A stretch of 64,000 nucleotides of DNA, taken from the NCBI GenBank assembly GCA_035293985.1, contig DATGLS010000015.1, forward strand, positions 1 to 64,000, given 5' to 3'. Of the stretch, positions 16,873 through 23,923 are shown piece by piece. The stretch comes from JAVDCA01 sp035293985. Its GTDB lineage: Bacteria > Pseudomonadota > Alphaproteobacteria > Rhizobiales > Xanthobacteraceae. A model generated the notes under the pieces. The model saw only the letters and a program-made list of their open reading frames with translations. It did not search any database and was not told the DNA's origin. Within the stretch, counting starts at the first letter, position 1. Each line of letters begins with the position of its first letter. Both the position numbers and the translations under genes were made by a program.

Positions 16873-17325
16873 ATGAGTGACAGATCGAAGATCGCCGCAG
16901 TGAGCAAGAACATCGTGTTCGTGCCGCTGAACAAGCTGAAACGTTCACCCAAGAATGTGAGGCAGGTGCCGCACACCAAGACCGATATCCAAGCCTTGTC
17001 CGCCAGCATCGCCGCCATCGGCATGCTGCAATACCCGGTCGTGGAGCCGGAGACCGGGCCGAAGGGCAAGCCAACAGGCTTTTATCTGGTCAATGCCGGT
17101 GAGGGCCGCCGTCTGGCGCAGTTGCTTCGCGCGAAGCGCAAGGAGATCAGGGCCGACGAGCCAATCCCCTGCATTCTCGACACGGAGCACAGCGCGACCG
17201 AGATCAGCTTGGCCGAGAACGCCATCCGTTCGGACATGCACCCCGCCTTCACCGCACCAAGCATCCGATCATCGAGGGCTACGATCCTCCCGAAGGCCGG
17301 GGATGGTGCTATGTCGACGAGGTGA
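16873..17325 (+). pseudogene. ParB/RepB-like partition protein, truncated at island end
   Basis: The start ATG at 16873 follows AAAGGAGAG. Residues 1-125 are a ParB-like nuclease/CTPase N-domain: VPLNKLKRSPKNVRQV, LSASIAAIGMLQYPVV, VNAGEGRRLAQLLRAK and SLAENAIRSDMHPA. Homology stops at the Ala codon ending at 17247. The last 25 residues (FTAPSIRSSRA... to 17325) are out-of-frame reading of the zinc-finger gene's 3' half. The helix-turn-helix and C-terminal parts of ParB are gone, so partition function is unlikely. It marks the island's origin from a plasmid or ICE-like element. Confidence 0.85.
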
Positions 17326-17390
17326 TGTTCGACCTATCCGACCGCGCCACGCCCCAGCTCGGGCCGATCCCACGCTACGTGGATTTTTGA
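17248..17390 (+). pseudogene. UBP-type zinc-finger protein, 3' part
   Basis: In the frame ending at TGA 17388-17390, bases 17250-17387 encode HRTKHPIIEGYDPPEGRGWC, then YVDEVMFDLSDRATPQLG and PIPRYVDF. This is the usual C-terminal half of the short UBP-type zinc-finger proteins whose N-terminal half sits at 8686-8856. It has no start or ribosome-binding site of its own and overlaps the truncated parB frame. 172 bases (8686-8857) plus 143 bases here make 315 bases, an exact 105 codons including the stop. Confidence 0.85.
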
Positions 17391-17404
17391 GCGCGGCTCC
17401 GGCG

Positions 17405-17564
17405 CTTACCCTCCCCTGGGTAGGGTCGATCATCGCGACGCAGGCGCGATGATCGGAGTGGGGTGAAGGTGATTGCGGCACTCGACGTGCTGCCCTGCGC
17501 CGGCTCCGTCACCCGACCCCGCTCGCTCCGCTCGCGACCCTCCGCCTTCAGGGAGAGTAAAGAG
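17405..17564. repeat. Dispersed palindromic intergenic repeat, copy 2 (inverted)
   Basis: Inverted relative to copy 1 at 4022-4193. Shared boxes: GATCATCGCGACGCAGG... forming a GATCATCGC/GCGATGATC stem, GGGTAGGGTC-type flank, and CCCCGCTCGCTCCGCTCGCG, which matches copy 1 with one mismatch over 28 bases on the reverse strand. It fills most of the gap between the split zinc-finger gene and the molybdoenzyme gene. No coding potential. Confidence 0.8.
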
Positions 17565-17643
17565 AGCGCGTGGCGCGCTGGCGCGGACGCGGGCCGGCAA
17601 CTAACATTGCGGCCGACACGCGAATCTGATCCGGAGGCATGAC

Positions 17644-19980
17644 ATGGCGGGGAAATTCGGCATCGGGCAGGCGGTGCGCCGGGTCGAGGACCAGCGCTTC
17701 CTCACCGGCCACGGGCATTACATCGACGACATCAATCTGCCCGGCCAGGCCTATGCGGCGCTGGTGCTCTCGCCGCACGCCCACGCGCGCATCAAGCGCG
17801 TCGATGTCGCCAAAGCGAAGGCCGCGCCCGGCGTGCTCGCGGTGCTCACCGGCGCCGATGCGGCCGCGGACAAGCTCGGAAGCTTGACGTCGCACCTGAT
17901 GCCCGAGGACGTCGGCGCGCCGAAGGGATATCGCACGTTCCAGCCGTTGCTGGTGGCCGACCGGGTGCGCTTCGCGGGCGACCGCGTCGCCTATGTGGTG
18001 GCGGAAACCGCCGTGCAGGCGCGCGACGCCGCCGAGCTGATCGAGGTCGAGTACGAGGCGCTCACCCCGGTCGTCGATCTCGAGGAGGCCGCCAAGCCCG
18101 ATGCGACCAAGGTGTGGGACGACAATGCCAACGGCAATGTCGCCTTCCGCCTGCGCTTCGGCAATCAGGAGGCGACCGACGCGGCCTTCGCGTCAGCGAA
18201 GCACGTCGTCAAGCTGCGCGTCGTCAACAACAGGCTGGCGCCGGTCGCCATGGAGCCGCGCGTCGCGATCGGCGAATACAATCCGATCGACGATTCATAT
18301 TCGCTGCACTCGGCCTCGCAGAACCCGCATGGCATGCGCGAGGAGATGGCACACATCTTTCATGTGCCCGAGAACCGCATCCGCGTCGTCTCGCCCGACG
18401 TCGGCGGCGGTTTTGGCCTCAAGGGCGGCACGTTTCCGGACGACGCGCTGGTGCTGTGGGCGGCGAAGAAGGTCGGGCGCCCGGTGAAATGGACCGCGAC
18501 GCGCTCGGAAAGCATGCTGACCGACCACGCCGGCCGCGATCACGTCTGCTACGGCGAGATCGCGCTCGACGCGCACGGCAAGATTCTCGGCATCCGCGCG
18601 CGCTGCCTGTTCAACGTCGGCGCCTATTTCGTCGGCGCCGCCATGGTGGTCGGCGCCTTCTCGCTGCGCTTCATCCCGGAAGCGTACGATGTGCAGAACA
18701 TCTTCATCGCGACGACGGGGCTCTTCACCAACACGTCGCAGAATGGGCCCTATCGCGGCGCCGGGCGGCCGGAAGCGGCCTATTTCACCGAGCGGCTGAT
18801 CGAGCACGCGGCGCGCGAGATCGGCATGGACGGCGCCGAGATCCGCCGGCGCAACCTCATTCCGCCGAACAAGCTGCCGTACAAGACGCCGACCATGTGG
18901 ACCTACGACAGCGGCGAGTTCGCCCGGCTGCTCGACAAGTGCGTCGAGGCGAGCGATCCGAAGGGCTTTGCGGCGCGCCGGAAGGCATCGGAGCAGAACG
19001 GCAAGCTGCGCGGCCGCGCGGTGAGCTATTACATCGAATTCGGCGGCATCTTCAACGACCGCATGGATCTGAAATTCGATCCGGGCGGCACGATCACCAT
19101 CTTCGCTGGGACCCATTCGCACGGGCAGGGCCACGCGACCGTCTTTGCCCAGATCGTGCACGAGCTGCTCGGCCTGCCGTTCGAGGAGATCCGCTTCGTG
19201 CAGGGCGACACCGCGCAGGTCGCGATGGGGCGCGGCACCTACGGGGCGCGCAGCGCGGTCGTGGGCGGCAGCGCGCTCAAGCTCGCGGCCGACGGCATCA
19301 TCGAGAAAGGCAAGGGCATGGCGTCGGCCCTGATGGAAGCGGACGTCGCCGATATCGAGTTCAAGGAAGGCCGCTACCGCGTCGCCGGCACCGACAAGTC
19401 GGTTGCGCTCGCCGACGTCGCCAAGGCGTTCTATGCGCCGATGGGGCCGCTCACCGGCAAGTTCGGCGTCGGCCTCGAGGCGAGCGGCAGCTTCTCGCCG
19501 GAGCCGCCGAGCCATCCGAACGGCGCGCATGCCTGCGAGGTCGAGGTCGACCCCGAGACCGGCGTGGTCACGGTCGACCGCTATTTCGTGGTCGACGATC
19601 TCGGCCGCGTGCTCAACCCGCTGATCGTGCGCGGCCAAATCCACGGCGGCGTCGTCCAGGGCGTCGGCCAGGCGCTCACCGAAGAGCAGATCTACGATCG
19701 CTCCTCCGGCCAGCTCCTGTCCGGCAGCTTTATGGACTATGCGATGCCGCGCGCCGACCTCATGCCCGAGATCCACAGCGAGCTCGAAGAGGTGCCGTGC
19801 AAGACCAACCCGCTCGGCGTCAAGGGAATCGGCGAATCCGGCACCATCGGCGCGCCGCCGACCGTGATCAACGCGATCATCGATGCATTGAAGCCGCTCG
19901 GCGTCACGGAGATCGACATGCCGGCGACGCCGGCCCGAGTGTGGGAGACGATCGAGAAGGCGCGGGCCGCGCAGCACTGA
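17644..19980 (+). CDS. Xanthine dehydrogenase-family molybdopterin-binding subunit (form II CoxL-like), orphan
   Basis: 778 residues, the normal size for the molybdenum-cofactor large subunit of three-subunit hydroxylases (CoxL/CutL type). The aldehyde-oxidase alpha/beta hammerhead is at about 15-130 (FLTGHGHYIDDINLPGQAYA). Cofactor-binding and active-site segments: GGGFGLKGG near 255, NGPYRGAGRPEAAYF near 365 (the form II signature AYRGAGR, not the CO-dehydrogenase loop with active-site Cys), GTHSHGQGHATVFAQI, and C-terminal VKGIGESGTIGAPP with the catalytic Glu. Form II enzymes hydroxylate aldehydes, purines or heteroaromatics rather than CO. The FAD subunit (CoxM) and 2Fe-2S subunit (CoxS) are not encoded nearby. 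Confidence 0.92.
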   Translation: MAGKFGIGQAVRRVEDQRFLTGHGHYIDDINLPGQAYAALVLSPHAHARIKRVDVAKAKAAPGVLAVLTGADAAADKLGSLTSHLMPEDVGAPKGYRTFQPLLVADRVRFAGDRVAYVVAETAVQARDAAELIEVEYEALTPVVDLEEAAKPDATKVWDDNANGNVAFRLRFGNQEATDAAFASAKHVVKLRVVNNRLAPVAMEPRVAIGEYNPIDDSYSLHSASQNPHGMREEMAHIFHVPENRIRVVSPDVGGGFGLKGGTFPDDALVLWAAKKVGRPVKWTATRSESMLTDHAGRDHVCYGEIALDAHGKILGIRARCLFNVGAYFVGAAMVVGAFSLRFIPEAYDVQNIFIATTGLFTNTSQNGPYRGAGRPEAAYFTERLIEHAAREIGMDGAEIRRRNLIPPNKLPYKTPTMWTYDSGEFARLLDKCVEASDPKGFAARRKASEQNGKLRGRAVSYYIEFGGIFNDRMDLKFDPGGTITIFAGTHSHGQGHATVFAQIVHELLGLPFEEIRFVQGDTAQVAMGRGTYGARSAVVGGSALKLAADGIIEKGKGMASALMEADVADIEFKEGRYRVAGTDKSVALADVAKAFYAPMGPLTGKFGVGLEASGSFSPEPPSHPNGAHACEVEVDPETGVVTVDRYFVVDDLGRVLNPLIVRGQIHGGVVQGVGQALTEEQIYDRSSGQLLSGSFMDYAMPRADLMPEIHSELEEVPCKTNPLGVKGIGESGTIGAPPTVINAIIDALKPLGVTEIDMPATPARVWETIEKARAAQH

Positions 19981-20267
19981 GCCCAAACACTTCTCGGTCC
20001 TGTTGAACACAAGTGGCGGACGTCCTGGTGGCTTGCTGGGCCGCCGCTGGCACGCTGAGGCTTGAAGGAGCGTCCGGCCTTGCATCTGTGCGGGCAGGGC
20101 AGGGCTCCCGGCGCCGTCATGTGCGGATTGGGTGCCGCGCTGCCGTTTGCCACCGGCGGCGTGATCCGGCGCAGGTAATTAGAGACCTCACGTCGCTGAA
20201 TAGCAAAACTCCAGAACGAACCCAACTGGGATAACAGCAGCGTCTTCAGGCGGTAGCGGCTCGTTCC

Positions 20268-21662
20268 TCATATGACGGCGATTGCCCTCGCGAGTGCCGC
20301 GACGGCGCGTCGATCCGCTTTGCCGGTCCCGCCGACCGGCAGCGAATCGCGGATGTGGAAGACCTCCGGCACCTTGTGGGGCTCCGTCCGCGCGAGCATC
20401 CAGTCGCGCAGCGCGGCTTGATCGAGCTGTGCGCCGGCGCGTGGGACGACGACCGCATGGATGACCTCGCCGAGCCGATCGTCGGGAACGCCGGCGCAGA
20501 GCGCGGCGGCAATGCCGGGATGTGCGGCGAGGAGATGATCGATCTCGAGCGGCGCAATCTTGATGCCGCCGCGCGAGACCATGTCCTTGGCGCGCCCGAC
20601 CAGCTGGACGAAGCCGTCGGGTGTGATGCGCGCGAGATCGCCGGTCTTGAAGTAGCCGTCGGCAAACGAGCTTTGCGTCAGCGTCGGATCGTCGAAATAG
20701 CCGAGCATGCCGAATGGCGTGCGGATTTGCAGCTCGCCGGTCTCGCCGGGCGCGACCGCGGCGCCGTCTTGCACGATGCGGAACGCAACGCCCTCGGTCG
20801 GCTTGCCGATCGTGCCCAGGGCGGCCGGTTGCAGCGCCGGCGGGACGCAGAAGTCGCAGGAGCCGGTCTCGGTCAGGCCGTAAAGATCGTAGATTGCGGC
20901 ATTCGCGAAACTTCCCATCGCGGCGGCGAGCTTCGGCGAGAGAATTTCGCCGCCGGTGAAAATGGCGCGCAGGTGCGGGGCGGGCGGCGCGCCATCGGCG
21001 AGGAGGGTGCGAAACATCGAGGGGACGCCGGCGAGCACGGTCGCGTCCCTGAGCCCGTGCGCGATCGCGTCGCGGGAGAATTTCGGCACCACCACGAGCC
21101 GGGCGCCGCGCATGAGCGCGACCCACAGGCCGAAGATGAAGGCCATCTGCAACGGCATCAGCACCACATCGTCGGGGCGCACCCCGAGCAGCCGGTCGAG
21201 CACCGCAAGCTTGCCGGCGAACCGCTCATGCCCGATGACGACGCCTTTCGGCTCCCCGGTCGAGCCCGACGTGAAGATGACGAGGGCCGCACCTTCGAGG
21301 AGCGGCCGCGCCGGTGGCGCCGACGCGGCGAGCATATCGATCCGCTCGCCGTCGACGCCGAAGCGGGCCTTGGTGCGTTGCTGCAGGCGCGCGACCGTCG
21401 CGGGAACCGCGGCGGCCTGAATCGGTACCGCGACGGCGCCCGCGAGCCAGATGCCGAGCAGGGCCGCGAGATCGGCCGGGCGGTTGCCGACCCGCACATG
21501 CACGGGCTCGTGCGGCGCAACGCCGTGCGCCGCCAGTGCCGCGGCGACACGGTCGGCGTGCGCGCGCAGCGCGACGCCTTCCAGCCGCTCGCCGCTCGTG
21601 CTTTCGAACATACGGGCGGCGGCCAGCGTGTCGGTGAGCGCAACCGCGAGGGGGGCGGTCAT
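20268..21662 (-). CDS. AMP-dependent acyl/aryl-CoA ligase
   Basis: ANL-superfamily adenylating enzyme, 464 residues. Core motif FTSGSTGEPKGVVIGHERFA at about 130-150, then IYDLYGLTETGSCDF, GYFKTGDLARITPDGF, GRAKDMVSRGGIKIAPLEI, and the C-terminal catalytic Lys region VGGTGKADRRAV. Order and length fit benzoate/4-hydroxybenzoate- or short-acyl-CoA ligases, with an N-terminal region somewhat shorter than usual. The start ATG at 21662 overlaps the stop of the enoyl-CoA hydratase gene (ATGA), so the pair is one operon: acid activation coupled to CoA-ester hydration or isomerisation. Substrate not deducible. Confidence 0.88.
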   Translation of the reverse strand: MTAPLAVALTDTLAAARMFESTSGERLEGVALRAHADRVAAALAAHGVAPHEPVHVRVGNRPADLAALLGIWLAGAVAVPIQAAAVPATVARLQQRTKARFGVDGERIDMLAASAPPARPLLEGAALVIFTSGSTGEPKGVVIGHERFAGKLAVLDRLLGVRPDDVVLMPLQMAFIFGLWVALMRGARLVVVPKFSRDAIAHGLRDATVLAGVPSMFRTLLADGAPPAPHLRAIFTGGEILSPKLAAAMGSFANAAIYDLYGLTETGSCDFCVPPALQPAALGTIGKPTEGVAFRIVQDGAAVAPGETGELQIRTPFGMLGYFDDPTLTQSSFADGYFKTGDLARITPDGFVQLVGRAKDMVSRGGIKIAPLEIDHLLAAHPGIAAALCAGVPDDRLGEVIHAVVVPRAGAQLDQAALRDWMLARTEPHKVPEVFHIRDSLPVGGTGKADRRAVAALARAIAVI

Positions 21663-22486
21663 CGGACGCGGCCCGGAAAGCGCGCGTCGCGCCAGGCAAG
21701 CGCGGCTTTGAGCCCCTGACGCCGCGCGATGTCCATGAAAGCGATCTTGTCGGGCGACCCCGCGCCTTCGATCGCGAGGTCGATCGCCAGCGCCTCCTCG
21801 AGCGCGTCGAGCATGTTGCGCGCCTCGTAGGCACGGTTGATCGCACGCTTCGTCTCTTTCACCAGGTTCGGATCGATCGCGGCGAGGTGATTGGCGATTG
21901 CGAGCGCGGTCGCCTCCAGCTCGGCGCCTGGCACCACGCGATTGACGATGCCGAGCTCGCGGGCGCGGGCGGCGGGTATGCGGTCCTCACCGAGCAAAAT
22001 GATCTCCTTGGCGATCTTCGGCCCGACCAGCCAAGGCAGGATCATCGCCACGATGCCGGCGCCGAATTTGAGCTCCGGCTCGCCGAAGAAGGCATCCTCC
22101 GACGCGATCGTCATGTCGCAGGCGAGCGCGAGCTCACAGGCGCCGGCGAGGCACGGCCCACGCACCGCCGCGATGGTCGGGCGCGGGAAATGCCAGAAGC
22201 GCATGACGGCGTCGAAATCCTTGCGCAGCAGCGGCTGCCAGGCCGCGGCGCCGGTCGGGCGGCGTTCCATCTGCTCCTTGAGATCGAAGCCGGACGAAAA
22301 TGCGGCGCCCGCACCGGTGACGATCAGCGCGCGCACGTCGGCATCCTGCTGAAGCTCGTCGAGCGCGACGCCAATCTCGCCCAGCATCGTTTGATCGAGC
22401 GCGTTGGCGCGCTCCGGTCGGTTCAGCGTCAGGCGCGCGACGCGGCCGAGCGTCTCGACCTTGATTGTCGTGAAACGCGCCGCCAT
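21659..22486 (-). CDS. Enoyl-CoA hydratase/isomerase family protein
   Basis: Crotonase-fold enzyme, 275 residues from ATG 22486 (a TTG at 22501 is an alternative). Motifs: LTLNRPERANALDQTM, the oxyanion-hole segments GAGAAFSSGFDLKEQM and AVRGPCLAGACELALACDM, then FGEPELKFGAGIVAMILPWL. It probably hydrates or isomerises a CoA thioester made by the ligase encoded downstream in the same operon. It is divergent from the amidinotransferase gene; the motif at 22553-22582 lies in the shared promoter region. Confidence 0.9.
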   Translation of the reverse strand: MAARFTTIKVETLGRVARLTLNRPERANALDQTMLGEIGVALDELQQDADVRALIVTGAGAAFSSGFDLKEQMERRPTGAAAWQPLLRKDFDAVMRFWHFPRPTIAAVRGPCLAGACELALACDMTIASEDAFFGEPELKFGAGIVAMILPWLVGPKIAKEIILLGEDRIPAARARELGIVNRVVPGAELEATALAIANHLAAIDPNLVKETKRAINRAYEARNMLDALEEALAIDLAIEGAGSPDKIAFMDIARRQGLKAALAWRDARFPGRVR

Positions 22487-22552
22487 GCTAGCGTCGTCCA
22501 ATCAATGCAGTGTCTCGAATTCGGTGCGAGATTCCTTTCGACCCCAATACAA

Positions 22553-22582
22553 ATGATAGCGATATTCCGGATCACTCGAAAG
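22553..22582 (+). promoter_or_regulatory. 30-bp conserved promoter motif, copy 1
   Basis: ATGATAGCGATATT, 10 bases, CGAAAG. It recurs upstream of HMG-CoA lyase at 23886-23915 with identical spacing; 25 of 30 bases match. It lies between the divergent enoyl-CoA hydratase and amidinotransferase genes. It could be an operator or a shared promoter element for one regulon. Confidence 0.55.
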
Positions 22583-22689
22583 TTGAGCGTGCCGCCGGCC
22601 TGCAGCTGCTCCTCCCCCCGCCTCCGGTCGGCGAAGGTCGCGGACCACGGCATGCCGCGCGCCGCCGGGCTGGTGTCACGACAGCCGTC

Positions 22690-23817
22690 ATGACTGTCGG
22701 CGACCCGGCCCATCCGGTCGTCAACTCGTGGAACGAGTGGGACCCGCTGAAAGAGGTGATCGTCGGCTCGGCGCGCGGCGCCGCCGACGTCGGCTACGAG
22801 CCGGCACTCTCGCCTTACTTTCCGCCGACGGACGCGGGTCGCTGGTCCCGCGGGCAACCCGTCCATGCCGGGCTCGTCGAGGAAGCGGAGCGTCAACTCG
22901 ATCATTTCGTCGAGCTGCTGGATCGGCTCGGCGTCACGGTGAGCCGGCCCGATCCGATCGACCATACGGTCGGTGCGCGCACGCCGGACTGGGAGATCGC
23001 GGGCGGGCATGCGAGCGCTTGTCCGCGCGACACGCTGCTGGTGATCGGCGACGAGATCATCGAAGCCGCGATGACGCAGCGCGCCCGGTGGTTCGAGTTC
23101 CGCGCCTATCGGAGCCTGCTCGCGGACTACTTTCGCCGCGGGGCGCGCTGGACCGCCGCGCCCAAGCCGCTCCTGCGCGACGACCTTTACGCCGAGCCCG
23201 CGTCGTATCCGTTCGACTTTTCGCTTCGTCCGCTGCTCACCGAGATCGAGCCCGCTTTCGACGCGGCCTGCTTCGCGCGCTTCGGGCGCGACATCTTCTG
23301 GCGGCCCGATCTCGTCAGCAACGATTTCGGCGCGGCATGGCTGCAGCGGCATCTCGGTCGCGGCTTTCGTGTGCATCGCATCGCATTTCGCGAGGCGCTG
23401 CCGACGCATATCGACACGACCCTGGTGCCCGTGCGTCCCGGCATCGTGCTCGTCAATCCATCACGTCCGTGCACCGACGGCCAGCTCGGACTGTTCAAAG
23501 ACAACGGTTGGCGTCTTGTCGAGGCGCCGCCATCGGTGCGCAGCGGTCGGGCGCCGTCGCGTGACGTGAGCAACTGGATTTCGATGAATATCCTCATGCT
23601 CGACGAACGCACGGCGATCGTCGAGGCGGCCGAAGCGCCGATGATCGCGCTGATGCGCTCGCTCGGCTGCGAGGTCATTCCTTGCCCGTTCGATCGCGTC
23701 TACGCGTTCGGCGGCGGCTTTCACTGCTGCACCGCTGATATCCGCCGGGACGGAACGCTGCAATCGTACTTTCCCAGCCTCGACGACGAGACCAACGTCG
23801 AGCCGTCGCCGAATTAG
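22690..23817 (+). CDS. Glycine amidinotransferase-like enzyme
   Basis: 375 residues from ATG 22690. It matches the arginine:glycine amidinotransferase (AGAT/StrB1) family along its length: VNSWNEWDPLKEVIVGSA at the N-terminus, GRDIFWRPDLVSNDFGAAWL near 200 (catalytic Asp), THIDTTLVPVRPGIVLVNPS near 240 (catalytic His), SNWISMNILMLDE, and GGGFHCCTADIRRDGTLQSY near 345 with the nucleophilic Cys. Such enzymes move an amidino group from arginine to an amine, giving guanidinoacetate or related guanidino compounds; some relatives work in antibiotic synthesis. No creatine or aminoglycoside pathway genes are adjacent, so the acceptor amine is unknown. Confidence 0.88.
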   Translation: MTVGDPAHPVVNSWNEWDPLKEVIVGSARGAADVGYEPALSPYFPPTDAGRWSRGQPVHAGLVEEAERQLDHFVELLDRLGVTVSRPDPIDHTVGARTPDWEIAGGHASACPRDTLLVIGDEIIEAAMTQRARWFEFRAYRSLLADYFRRGARWTAAPKPLLRDDLYAEPASYPFDFSLRPLLTEIEPAFDAACFARFGRDIFWRPDLVSNDFGAAWLQRHLGRGFRVHRIAFREALPTHIDTTLVPVRPGIVLVNPSRPCTDGQLGLFKDNGWRLVEAPPSVRSGRAPSRDVSNWISMNILMLDERTAIVEAAEAPMIALMRSLGCEVIPCPFDRVYAFGGGFHCCTADIRRDGTLQSYFPSLDDETNVEPSPN

Positions 23818-23885
23818 GCTGTGACGCCGATGTATTGCGTCGCCATTCGCGCCTTGTTGTGAGTCTTGTCCCACGACCGGCGCGG

Positions 23886-23915
23886 ATGATAGCGATATTG
23901 CAGATGGCCCGAAAG
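23886..23915 (+). promoter_or_regulatory. 30-bp conserved promoter motif, copy 2
   Basis: ATGATAGCGATATT, 10 bases, CGAAAG, as at 22553-22582. The right end is 8 bases before the HMG-CoA lyase ATG, so it would overlap the ribosome-binding region (AAAGGATAT). A regulator bound here would block translation initiation or an RNA polymerase positioned just upstream. Confidence 0.55.
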
Positions 23916-23923
23916 GATATCTC

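Larger units (their letters stand above)
8858..17247. mobile_element. 8.39-kb genomic island inserted in a UBP zinc-finger gene
   Basis: The boundaries are defined by the two halves of the interrupted zinc-finger gene: excision of 8858-17247 restores its frame exactly, give or take a base or so of junction ambiguity. Cargo: ImmA/IrrE-type peptidase and XRE regulator (minus strand), MBL-fold protein, E2-E1-JAB fusion and patatin (plus strand), a 492-residue unknown protein (minus strand) and a ParB-like gene. The ParB homology stops at base 17247, the same junction, so the donor was truncated too. No integrase, transposase, terminal inverted repeat or target duplication was seen. Illegitimate recombination from a plasmid or integrative element is the simplest reading. 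Confidence 0.8.

Noticed and set aside
8926..17247. Calling the island a standard type II CBASS
   Set aside because: No CD-NTase (GS...DxD nucleotidyltransferase) gene is present in any frame of the island; only the E1/E2/JAB and patatin parts match.
8858..17247. Transposon-type ends or target-site duplication
   Set aside because: The bases at both junctions were compared directly: no inverted ends and no duplicated host bases beyond junction ambiguity of about one base.
16873..17325. Functional chromosome-partition gene
   Set aside because: Only the N-terminal domain remains, the last 25 residues are out-of-frame host sequence, and no parA is present.
17644..19980. CO dehydrogenase large subunit
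   Set aside because: The active-site loop is the form II PYRGAGR type, not the CO-oxidising form with the catalytic Cys, and CoxM/CoxS are missing.
18295..20085. A 596-codon minus-strand open frame
   Set aside because: Antisense to the CoxL-like gene; no domain, shadow composition.
19981..20267. Third copy of the 30-bp promoter motif near 20200 (GAATAGCAAAACTCCAGA)
   Set aside because: Similarity is weak, spacing to a CGAAAG box is lost, and the site lies between convergent genes.
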